Part shown: positions 1-6,190 of the stretch, in pieces
Layout of the letters: each line of letters opens with the position of its first letter
Position numbering within the stretch: position 1 is the first letter of the stretch
Assembly (NCBI GenBank): GCA_031273285.1
Contig: JAISSE010000254.1
Location: 1 to 7,707, forward strand
Reading direction: 5' to 3'
Origin: Prevotellaceae bacterium
GTDB lineage: Bacteria; Bacteroidota; Bacteroidia; Bacteroidales; UBA932
DNA length: 7,707 nt
The notes under the pieces: model-generated
Database searches by the model: none
The model's input: the letters and a program-made list of their open reading frames with translations, nothing else
Told to the model about the DNA's origin: nothing
Made by a program: the position numbers and the translations under genes

Positions 1-741
1 AACAGACTGAACGGCTTGAAACAGGCGCTGGAACATGTCGGAAAAACAGACGCCTCGTTCATCCTTTTCGGAGGCGATCTGGTGGATAACAGCGGAATGG
101 GACACGGCGGCTCAAGAGCGCAATCCGACAGCATGTTCACGGTGTTTAAACGGACGGTTGAGGCGTCGGGTGCGGAGTATTATCCGGCAATAGGCAATCA
201 CGACCGTTTTTTCGACAGGGAATCCGGCTGTGTCGTCGGCGATGAGGTTTTCAAGTCGCACTTCAAAAACTCCTATTATACTTTCGAACGGCAGGGCATA
301 CACTTCTTTGTGCTTAATTCTGTAATGGTCGGCGACAATGGCGGCTACGTCGTGGACAGGGACGAAATGTCGTGGCTGAAGCGGGAGCTGATTCACGTTC
401 CGCTGTCGTCGCCCATAGTTGTCGTTACGCATGTGCCCGTTTACTCCATCTATTATCCTGTAGTCGAAGGGAAATATGTCTTTACGGATGTGATTGCAAA
501 CTACAGGGAACTGCTCGACGCTTTCAAAGACCATAACCTCAAACTCGTTTTGCAGGGACACCAGCATCTGTATGAGGAAATATTTTCGCAAAATGTGCAG
601 TATATCACAGGCGGAGCGGTTTGCGCAAGCTGGTGGAACGGCGCTTTTTATGGAACGGAAGAGGGATTTCTGCTGATTGACGTGGACGAATCAAATCGCT
701 TCACCTGGAAGTACGTAGACTACGGATGGTACGCGGAATAA
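1..741 (+). CDS. Calcineurin-like metallophosphoesterase, 5' end outside window
   Basis: This is a phosphoesterase of the calcineurin-like two-metal hydrolase superfamily; the substrate cannot be told. The frame is open from base 1, so the true start lies upstream. A TTG at 16 is only an internal Leu codon. Counting codons from base 1, the metal-binding motifs appear in family order: GGDLVD (24-29), GNHDR (65-69), THVP (143-146) and GHQH (186-189). The first motif (DxH) must lie upstream of the window. The C-terminal GGAVCASWW-type segment resembles secreted or periplasmic phosphohydrolases common in Bacteroidota (recalled family knowledge). The stop TAA at 739-741 overlaps the first heptamer of a repeat array. 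The next gene is convergent, so its partners, if any, are upstream. Family call is firm; a cAMP phosphodiesterase (CpdA-like) role is possible but unproven. Confidence 0.9.
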   Translation, partial: NRLNGLKQALEHVGKTDASFILFGGDLVDNSGMGHGGSRAQSDSMFTVFKRTVEASGAEYYPAIGNHDRFFDRESGCVVGDEVFKSHFKNSYYTFERQGIHFFVLNSVMVGDNGGYVVDRDEMSWLKRELIHVPLSSPIVVVTHVPVYSIYYPVVEGKYVFTDVIANYRELLDAFKDHNLKLVLQGHQHLYEEIFSQNVQYITGGAVCASWWNGAFYGTEEGFLLIDVDESNRFTWKYVDYGWYAE

Positions 742-781
742 CTATAAACGATAAACGATGAACGATGATGTATAAACGATG
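740..781 (+). repeat. Heptamer array 1, after the phosphoesterase
   Basis: Six 7-bp units in register: AACTATA, AACGATA, AACGATG, AACGATG, one degenerate unit (ATGTATA), AACGATG. The array begins inside the TAA stop codon of the phosphoesterase gene and reads in the same direction as that gene. Its first 14 bases (740-753) are the exact reverse complement of 817-830, so the two could pair across a 63-nt loop. Confidence 0.85.
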
Positions 782-816
782 AATAAATGAGGAGGATTGT
801 CCGAAAGAAAATATTT

Positions 817-837
817 TATCGTTTATAGTTCACAGTT
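817..837 (-). repeat. Heptamer run 2, opposite orientation
   Basis: Three units of the same heptamer family on the minus strand (AACTGTG, AACTATA, AACGATA). The first 14 bases are the perfect inverted partner of the start of array 1. Confidence 0.75.
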
Positions 838-888
838 TGGTGCATGCAACAAATTGAAACGAAGTTCTACGCAGTCAAATGCACCCTT

Positions 889-902
889 CATAGTTTATAG
901 TT
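889..902 (-). repeat. Heptamer run 3, two units
   Basis: Two minus-strand heptamers (AACTATA, AACTATG) lie directly beside the left cap of the 41-bp array. With array 1 they place heptamers on both sides of 782-888. Confidence 0.6.
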
Positions 903-907
903 TACGG

Positions 908-1145
908 CGTCCTAATGCTTAGGACGAGTCCACGCAACTTGCAGGATGACATCCGCAGCATGGGACGAAGCCCTGCAACTTGCGGGACGATATCCGCGAC
1001 GTGGGACGAAGCCCTGCAACTTGCAGGATGATGTCCGCGACGTGGGACGAAGCCCTGCAACTTGCAGGATGATGTCCGCGGCGTGGGACGAAATCCTGCA
1101 ACCTGAGGGACGATGTCCTAATGCTTAGGACGAAGCCACGAAACT
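908..1145. repeat. Capped 41-bp palindromic tandem array
   Basis: Units start at 921, 962, 1003, 1044 and 1085 (period 41, last unit 42), followed by a partial unit at 1127-1145. Each inner unit contains the near-perfect palindrome CCTGCAA-C-TTGCAGG. Successive units are joined by a second inverted repeat with GTCC and GGAC arms. At both ends that joint is replaced by the same 19-bp cap, GTCCTAATGCTTAGGACGA (909-927 and 1115-1133), which folds into a 7-bp stem with a TGC loop. Inner units are almost identical; the outer units are degenerate in the CCTGCAA stem. There are no unique spacers, so this is not CRISPR. The period is not a multiple of three, which argues against a repeat protein. An RNA read through it would form a chain of hairpins. 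Function unknown. Confidence 0.9.
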
Positions 1146-1161
1146 TTTTTAGTTATTGTTT

Positions 1162-1270
1162 TTTTAACACAAAGGACACAACGAATGCACAAAGAGCACA
1201 AAGAGCGGAAAGAATGCAAAGTATTTTTCTTTTTGCCCCTGTGATACACTTTTTACCCTTTGTGTTAAAA
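1162..1270. repeat. CACAAAG-rich segment with 14-bp inverted ends
   Basis: TTTTAACACAAAGG (1162-1175) is the exact reverse complement of CCTTTGTGTTAAAA (1257-1270), with an 81-bp interior. The left part also holds repeated CACAAAG words, including a 9-bp tandem GCACAAAGA at about 1187-1204. It has the size of a very small non-autonomous element, but no clear target-site duplication is visible. It could instead act as a large stem-loop between the two convergent 3' ends. Confidence 0.65.
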
Positions 1271-1308
1271 TAATTTCCCTGCGGCATGACGTTTTGGAAT
1301 ACACCCGA

Positions 1309-1350
1309 CATAGTTCATAGTTCATAGTTCATAGTTCACAGTTCATCGTT
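1309..1350 (-). repeat. Heptamer array 4, overlapping the symporter stop
   Basis: Six perfect-register units; on the minus strand AACGATG, AACTGTG and then AACTATG four times. The array reads in the direction of the symporter gene and supplies its last bases: the final codons AAA CGA TGA (Lys, Arg, stop) fall within AAACGATGA at the array edge. Confidence 0.9.
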
Positions 1351-2512
1351 TAAAATATCTGTTCACGATAGTAGCGATAGCTCCGTCGCCGGTAACATTG
1401 CAGGCTGTTCCGAAGCTGTCGATGGAAATATAGAGCGCAATCATCAATCCGACGGCGTTTTCGTCGAAATGAAGTATCGATTGCAGTATGGCAACGGAAG
1501 CCATGATAGCGCCACCCGGCACTCCGGGCGCCGCTATCATCATTATCCCCAGCGTAAAGATAAATCCGGCATACAGCAGAACATCGTGAGGCAATCCCGT
1601 CATGATGCATATCGCCAGACTTGTCGCGACTATTTTCAGCATGCTTCCCGACAGGTGAATCGTTGCACACAGCGGGACACAGAAATCCGCTATGTCGTCG
1701 TCCACGCCGAGTTTCTTGACCTGATTCAGCGTAACGGGAATAGTCGCCGCCGACGATGACGTGCCCAATGCCGTCATGTAAGCGGGCATCATCCGGTACA
1801 GCAGCTTGAACGGATTCCGTTTTGCGATTCCTCCCGCGATGCCGAACATAATCAGAAGCAGCAGTATGTGCAGTACGAAAATCAGCAGTATGATTTTCCC
1901 GAAAATCGCAATAACCCCGAATGCCGCTCCCGAATAACTCATCTCGATGAAGATTCCGAATATGAAGACGGGCAGCAGAGGGATGATAACCGCCCCGATT
2001 ACTTTCGCTATTATCGCCTGAAACTCTTCCATTGCCGATTTTATCGTTGTGCCTTTGCCGAACGCATTGCCGATACCGATGACGAAAGCCAGCAGCAGGG
2101 CGGTCATAACGTCGAAGACGGGTTCGATTTTCAGCGAAAAATACGGCACAACGGCGTTTGCCGCGGGATTCCGAACATCAACGTCCGGCAAACTGCCCTC
2201 TCCCGTCAGTGATGGAAATACCGCGCTGCCCGAAAAATAGGAGAGAAAACCCGAAAACAGCGTGAATACATACGCCAGAACGACGGTAACAATCAGCAGC
2301 CGCCCTGCATGTTTGCCCATGTCGGCAATCCCCGGAGCTATCAGTCCCACAACAATGAGAGGAATGCAGAAACCCAGAAAGCCCGAAAACAGACCGTTGA
2401 AGGTTATGAAGATTTTCACGACCCATTCGGCGGCAAAAGTCCCCGAAACAAGCCCCAGGGCAATGGCTGCCGCCACCTTTGGAAGCAGTCCGATTTTAAA
2501 TGTCTTTTTCAT
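1343..2512 (-). CDS. DAACS-family (sodium:dicarboxylate-type) symporter with altered binding motifs
   Basis: An inner-membrane secondary transporter of the dicarboxylate/amino acid:cation symporter family. Its 389 residues are slightly fewer than GltPh (about 425), and hydrophobic segments run throughout. Re-entrant loop HP1 is seen as TSSSAATIP (251-259), HP2 as APGVPGG (328-334), and TM8 as D365...NVTGD (372-376). Two usual signatures are changed. The TM7 NMDGT cation-site motif reads HLSGS (286-290). The TM8 arginine that binds the substrate side-chain carboxylate (GltPh Arg397) aligns with Gly368. Asp394, Thr398, Asn401 and Asp405 equivalents remain. A substrate other than glutamate or aspartate, with changed ion coupling, is therefore likely (inference). 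The ATG at 2512 follows a basic N-terminus without a clear ribosome site. The gene lies 47 nt after the small outer-membrane gene and may share its transcript. Confidence 0.9.
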   Translation of the reverse strand: MKKTFKIGLLPKVAAAIALGLVSGTFAAEWVVKIFITFNGLFSGFLGFCIPLIVVGLIAPGIADMGKHAGRLLIVTVVLAYVFTLFSGFLSYFSGSAVFPSLTGEGSLPDVDVRNPAANAVVPYFSLKIEPVFDVMTALLLAFVIGIGNAFGKGTTIKSAMEEFQAIIAKVIGAVIIPLLPVFIFGIFIEMSYSGAAFGVIAIFGKIILLIFVLHILLLLIMFGIAGGIAKRNPFKLLYRMMPAYMTALGTSSSAATIPVTLNQVKKLGVDDDIADFCVPLCATIHLSGSMLKIVATSLAICIMTGLPHDVLLYAGFIFTLGIMMIAAPGVPGGAIMASVAILQSILHFDENAVGLMIALYISIDSFGTACNVTGDGAIATIVNRYFKR

Positions 2513-2559
2513 TATTACTCATGTTTACCGTTTGTGCCGGCGGAGCGCTTTGCGGCTTC

Positions 2560-3066
2560 CTACAGGCGAAAATTATATCCTACGCTTATGGTTATCGGCA
2601 ATAATACGAATATTCCCATTGAGGAGTCTCTCCGTATTGTGTCGCAATAATCCAAAAATTCGGAGGTACGGAACGGATAAAAGAATCCTATGCTCCATTT
2701 GTTTCCCGCCTTTCTCGCCGCAATGTCGATGTTAAATCCCGCCGACACTCCGTACGAAACCATGGACGGATAGTTGCCTTCGCCGGAGAATACGCCGTTG
2801 TATCCGTACAGAACGGTCGGACTTAGCTGCACTCTGTCGCCCGTGCGTATCTTGCCGTTTACTCCCACGTTCCAGCCCACATACAGAAAGTTATACCCGA
2901 ATCCGCCCGACACTCCCAAATATTTTACGGGCAGATATTCGATTTTCCCGCCCAGTCCGCCGTAATCCAGTCCGCCTCCCGGTCCCAGATAAAGCTGGGC
3001 GTTGAGGAAATTTCCGGCAGTCAGCAATATCGACACGACACACAATTTTTTCACCAATGTTTTCAT
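2560..3066 (-). CDS. Small secreted beta-barrel-like outer-membrane protein, function unknown
   Basis: I do not recognise a named family. The 168-residue product begins with a classical signal peptide: basic MKTLVKK, a hydrophobic core, then a likely cut after NA at residue 23, leaving a mature start QLYLG. The mature chain is rich in Gly, Tyr and alternating hydrophobic residues, with repeated short strands such as KIEYLPVKYLGVSGGFGYNF and a final ISVGYNFRL strand. That is the pattern of a small (about eight-stranded) outer-membrane barrel, and the length fits. Two cysteines appear: one in the signal peptide, one near residue 141. The gene lies 61 nt after rpoN and 47 nt before the symporter, same strand, with no terminator seen. 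No good promoter stands in the 61-nt gap, so co-transcription with rpoN is plausible. Confidence 0.75.
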   Translation of the reverse strand: MKTLVKKLCVVSILLTAGNFLNAQLYLGPGGGLDYGGLGGKIEYLPVKYLGVSGGFGYNFLYVGWNVGVNGKIRTGDRVQLSPTVLYGYNGVFSGEGNYPSMVSYGVSAGFNIDIAARKAGNKWSIGFFYPFRTSEFLDYCDTIRRDSSMGIFVLLPITISVGYNFRL

Positions 3067-3127
3067 ATATAAACAATCAAAAAGTTAAACGTTCAAAATG
3101 TTTGCGGGGATAATATGAAATTCAGCC

Positions 3128-4552
3128 CTATATCTCCCGCCGGAGTCTTGCGACGGGGATATTCATCTTCTCCCTGTATTTCGCAATGGTACGGCGGGCT
3201 ATCGGATAGCCCTTGTTTTTCAGTATGTCCCGCAATTCCTCATCGGTCAGGGGCGACTGTTTGTCCTCTTTTTCGATACATTTGAGAATGATGTTTTTCA
3301 CCTCTCTTGTCGATACTTCACCCGTGTCGGACTGTATCCCTTCCGAAAAGAAAAATTTCAGCGCAAAAATCCCCCAGTCGCACTGCACGTATTTGCTGTT
3401 CACCACTCTCGATACCGTCGAAACGTCCATATCCGTCATGTCCGCAATATCTTTCAGAATCATGGGACGAAGATTGCTGTCGTCTCCGGTTTTGAAATAT
3501 TCGGTCTGGAAGGCGATAATGGCATTCATCGTGCTAAGCAGAGTCTGCTGACGCTGTTTTATCGAGTCGATAAACCATCTTGCCGACTCGATTTTCTGTT
3601 TCACGAAATTAATCGTCTCCCTGTCTTCCTGGGTTAGGCTGCTTTTGTGCGAGTAGTTGTCCACGATTTCCGAATAGTCCCTGTTGATTCGCAGTTCGGG
3701 TATATTGTACGAATTGAGACTAAGTTCCGGTTCGCCGTTTTTAAATTCGAGAATAAAATCGGGGATAATCAGCTGCGCCTGCTCCGTGTAGATATTTTCG
3801 GAACCCGTTCCCGGTTTGGGGTTCAGTTTCAGGATTTCGTGCACGGCATTTTTGAGCGTATCCTCGTCAATATTGAGTTTCAGAATGATTTTGGGATAAT
3901 GTTTTTTCGAAAACTCCTCGAAACAGTCTGCCAGAATAAATTCGGCATCTTTGACTTCCTTGGTCTGCTCCTTGTTTCTCAACTGTATCAGCAGGCATTC
4001 CTTCAGCGTTCGCGCCCCTACGCCCGGCGGGTCAAACGTCTGGATGATTTTCAATATCTCCTCCAGTTCTTTTGCAGTGGCTTCCATTCCCATTTTGAAA
4101 GCGAGATCGTCCGCAATCGCCGGAAGGTCGCGCCTGAGATACCCGTCGCTGTCGATACTTCCGATTATGAACAGCCCCAAAGTATGCTTCCGATTATCGA
4201 GATATTGAAATGCAAGCTGTTCTTCCAGTAACTGTTGCAAACCCACCGAATTACTGATTGTCGAATACTCCTTCGACTCGTCTTTTGAATTATTGTTCAT
4301 TGAGGTTTTGTAATTCGGAATGTCTTCATCCATATAATCTTCCAAAGTGAATTCCTCTTCCGTGCTGTCGGCGGTCTCATCCGTTTGCTCTTCGAGATTC
4401 GTGTCTTCCTCTTCCAGTATCGGATTTTCTTCCAGCTCTTTCTTGATTCTCTGTTCCAACTGAATCAGCGGAAGTTCCAGCAGCTTCATTGTCTGAATCT
4501 GCACAGGCGAAATCTTCTGAAGCAGCTTTTGTTGTAGATTCTGTTTTAACAT
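3128..4552 (-). CDS. rpoN: RNA polymerase sigma-54 factor RpoN
   Basis: Sigma-54 directs RNA polymerase to -24/-12 promoters and needs an AAA+ activator to open them. All regions are present in 474 residues, close to the usual length. Region I is at about 1-48, a Gln/Leu-rich activator-interacting segment (LQQKLLQKISPVQIQTMKLL). Region II is a strongly acidic linker at about 48-80. The core-binding domain includes FDPPGVGARTLKECLL (173-188). A helix-turn-helix lies at about 366-388 (LKDIADMTDMDVSTVSRVV). The diagnostic RpoN box is ARRTIAKYRE (452-461), against ARRTVAKYRE in well-known homologues. The ATG at 4552 places region I right at the N-terminus, as expected, and an exact Bacteroidota housekeeping promoter sits 33 nt upstream. 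There is no strong Shine-Dalgarno sequence. No activator gene or sigma-54 promoter was seen in the window. Confidence 0.97.
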   Translation of the reverse strand: MLKQNLQQKLLQKISPVQIQTMKLLELPLIQLEQRIKKELEENPILEEEDTNLEEQTDETADSTEEEFTLEDYMDEDIPNYKTSMNNNSKDESKEYSTISNSVGLQQLLEEQLAFQYLDNRKHTLGLFIIGSIDSDGYLRRDLPAIADDLAFKMGMEATAKELEEILKIIQTFDPPGVGARTLKECLLIQLRNKEQTKEVKDAEFILADCFEEFSKKHYPKIILKLNIDEDTLKNAVHEILKLNPKPGTGSENIYTEQAQLIIPDFILEFKNGEPELSLNSYNIPELRINRDYSEIVDNYSHKSSLTQEDRETINFVKQKIESARWFIDSIKQRQQTLLSTMNAIIAFQTEYFKTGDDSNLRPMILKDIADMTDMDVSTVSRVVNSKYVQCDWGIFALKFFFSEGIQSDTGEVSTREVKNIILKCIEKEDKQSPLTDEELRDILKNKGYPIARRTIAKYREKMNIPVARLRREI

Positions 4553-4584
4553 TCCAGTTGTTTCAAAATTTTAAAATCATGTTG

Positions 4585-4615
4585 CAAAATTAATAATATT
4601 TTTTGTTTCCGCAAA
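4585..4615 (-). promoter_or_regulatory. Bacteroidota primary-sigma promoter for rpoN
   Basis: On the minus strand TTTG (4612-4615), a 19-nt spacer, then TAATTTTG (4585-4592) exactly match the Bacteroidota consensus TTTG-N19-21-TAnnTTTG. Transcription should start near 4578, giving a leader of roughly 26 nt before the rpoN ATG. The spacer and leader are A/T-rich, as usual for this phylum. Confidence 0.8.
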
Positions 4616-4628
4616 AAAAACGACGAAA

Positions 4629-4663
4629 AACTGTGAACTGAGAACTATGAACTATAAACTACT
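4629..4663 (+). repeat. Heptamer array 5, upstream of rpoN promoter
   Basis: Five units in register on the plus strand: AACTGTG, AACTGAG, AACTATG, AACTATA, AACTACT. It faces array 6 across 105 nt. The 17 bases at 4643-4659 pair with 4802-4818 with a single mismatch. The left edge is 13 nt from the -33 box of the rpoN promoter. Confidence 0.85.
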
Positions 4664-4768
4664 GCTGATGACGGAAATCGCGCAATCGTCAGGAATTCAG
4701 CATCCCGTCATTATGCTTTATTTGTTGCCTGCAATATAGGTATCGCAATGACGACAAGGCGGGGACAT
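4664..4768. other. Structured spacer bracketed by inverted heptamer arrays
   Basis: This 105-nt segment has no open frame of note. It holds four copies of TGACG or its complement: TGACG at 4669-4673, CGTCA at 4687-4691 and 4706-4710, TGACG at 4749-4753. Two 7-bp inverted repeats compete for the same middle bases: ATGACGG (4668-4674) with CCGTCAT (4705-4711), or CGTCATT (4706-4712) with AATGACG (4747-4753). The word TCGCAATGACG resembles an end of widespread dispersed bacterial palindromic repeats (recalled, not searched). Confidence 0.5.
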
Positions 4769-4838
4769 CATCGTTCATAGTTCATCGTTTATCGTTTATC
4801 GTTTATAGTTCATCGTTTATCGTTCATAGTTCATCGTT
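4769..4838 (-). repeat. Heptamer array 6, overlapping the gltA stop
   Basis: Ten units in perfect 7-bp register, the longest array here, mixing AACGATG, AACTATG, AACGATA and AACTATA on the minus strand. It reads in the direction of gltA and contains its stop codon: the last codons GAA CGA TGA (Glu, Arg, stop) lie within GAACGATGA. The stop sits at the same phase of the heptamer as in the symporter gene. Confidence 0.92.
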
Positions 4839-6180
4839 CGTTAATCGGCATATATTCCTGTTCGTCGAGGATATTTCTGTAAGCGGGGCGGATGATGCGT
4901 TTGCTTTTGAAGTTCAGTTCTTCGATACGGTGAGCGGTCCATCCCACTATACGCGCCATCGCAAACAGCGGAGTGTAGATAATTTGCGGCAGACCAATCA
5001 TCCCGTATACGAAACCGGAATAAAAATCGACGTTCGACGATACCTGTTTCGACACTCCCTTGAATTTCTTGAAACAAACGATAGCCCTCTCTTCCAGAAG
5101 TTCGAGAAAGGCAAACTCTTTTTCGCACTGTTTCTCTTTTGCAAGGTCGCGAGCAAGCTCTTTCAGCAGGACGGCGCGCGGGTCGGAGATAGTATATACC
5201 GCATGTCCGATGCCGTAAATCAGTCCCGACTTGTCGTAAATTTCCTTCCTCAGTATCTGCATGAGATACGTGTCTATTTCGTCGATATCAGTCCAGTCGG
5301 CAATATTTTCCTTCAGATAAAGAAACATGTTTGCCGCCTGAATATTCGCGCCGCCGTGCAGCGGACCCTTCAGCGAGCCTATTCCCGCGGCAATCGCCGA
5401 ATAGGTATCCGTTCCCGTCGAGCTTGTTACGCGAACCGTAAATGTCGAATTGTTACCGCCGCCATGCTCCGCCTGCAGCACAAGCAGAATATCCAGCGTG
5501 CGGGCTTCAAGCTCGGTATAGCTTCTTTTCAGCATGTACAGAAAATTTTCGGCAATGGACAGGTTTTCTTTGGGATGACGGATATTCAGCGAGCGCCCGT
5601 AAACGCTGTGCCGGTAGATATTGTACGCATACGCGATAATGGCGGGAAATTTGGATATCAGGTCTATCGACTGCCGCATGAGATTGTCGGGAGAAATGTC
5701 GTCGGGATTGGGGTCGAAATTATACATCTCCAGAACGCTGCGCGCCAGGATATTCATGACATTCTGCCCTTCCAGATCGATGATATACAGTTTTGTCTTC
5801 TGCTCCAGCGGCATATTGTCGTTTATCAGCTCCCTGAAACTTTGCAGACTGTCGCTGTCGGGAAGCTCGCCCGACAGCATCAGGTAGGCGACTTCCTCAA
5901 AGCCGAAGCGTTTTTCTTTTATCAGGGCGCGGACAATGTCTTCCACATCATAACCCCGATAATACAGTTTTCCGGGAATCGCTTCCAGTCCGCCTTCGGG
6001 AAGCCGCCTGTATCCGACCACATTGCCTATCTGGGTCAGTCCGACCAGAACGCCCGACCTGTCTTCATTCCGCAAACCGCGCTTGACATTGTACTTCGGG
6101 AAAAGATCATTGTCAATCCTGCATGTCGTTTTCACCGTTTCCGACAGCTTGTAGATGAGATATTCCTTTTTCATATTCAT
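4831..6180 (-). CDS. gltA: Citrate synthase
   Basis: This cytoplasmic enzyme condenses oxaloacetate and acetyl-CoA to citrate, the first step toward 2-oxoglutarate. The 449-residue protein carries the family's active-site segments in order: AEHGGGNNSTF (His239), GPLHGGAN (His275), GIGHAVYTISDPRA (His326, Arg335) and SSNVDFYSG (Asp385). His275, His326 and Asp385 correspond to the catalytic His/His/Asp triad (pig His274, His320, Asp375). The substrate arginine region AHRIEE is at 417-422. A 2-methylcitrate synthase is related, but the icd partner favours citrate. Two in-frame ATGs occur, at 6180 and two codons later at 6174; either could be used. The gene begins 10 nt after the icd stop, so they form an operon. 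The last codons lie in a heptamer repeat array, so the Glu-Arg terminus may be repeat-derived. Confidence 0.95.
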   Translation of the reverse strand: MNMKKEYLIYKLSETVKTTCRIDNDLFPKYNVKRGLRNEDRSGVLVGLTQIGNVVGYRRLPEGGLEAIPGKLYYRGYDVEDIVRALIKEKRFGFEEVAYLMLSGELPDSDSLQSFRELINDNMPLEQKTKLYIIDLEGQNVMNILARSVLEMYNFDPNPDDISPDNLMRQSIDLISKFPAIIAYAYNIYRHSVYGRSLNIRHPKENLSIAENFLYMLKRSYTELEARTLDILLVLQAEHGGGNNSTFTVRVTSSTGTDTYSAIAAGIGSLKGPLHGGANIQAANMFLYLKENIADWTDIDEIDTYLMQILRKEIYDKSGLIYGIGHAVYTISDPRAVLLKELARDLAKEKQCEKEFAFLELLEERAIVCFKKFKGVSKQVSSNVDFYSGFVYGMIGLPQIIYTPLFAMARIVGWTAHRIEELNFKSKRIIRPAYRNILDEQEYMPINER

Positions 6181-6190
6181 AACGATTTTT

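Larger units (their letters stand above)
742..1342. other. Repeat-rich intergenic region between convergent genes
   Basis: These 601 nt separate the 3' ends of the phosphoesterase and the symporter. I see no credible gene. From left to right they hold a plus-facing heptamer array, two short minus-facing heptamer runs, a 41-bp palindromic tandem array with identical caps, a CACAAAG-rich segment with 14-bp inverted ends, and a six-unit minus-facing heptamer array that runs into the symporter stop codon. Small open frames across the 41-bp array read the same DNA in three successive frames and are not genes. Confidence 0.8.

Noticed and set aside
790..918. AGGAGG followed by a TTG-started frame of about 41 codons
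   Set aside because: The TTG is only 1 nt from the AGGAGG, the frame runs through two heptamer repeat runs and ends in the array cap, and strong Shine-Dalgarno sites are not typical of this phylum.
919..1128. Open frames of about 60 codons on both strands across the 41-bp array
   Set aside because: The 41-bp period shifts frame at each unit, so the same DNA is read in three different frames and no peptide repeat is conserved. No ribosome site or family similarity is seen.
908..1145. CRISPR array
   Set aside because: Units are contiguous with a constant 41-bp period and have no unique spacers; no cas gene is present.
1115..1168. Intrinsic terminator at the right cap of the 41-bp array
   Set aside because: The cap hairpin is separated from the T-rich run by more than 12 nt, so the usual stem-then-T-tract geometry is missing.
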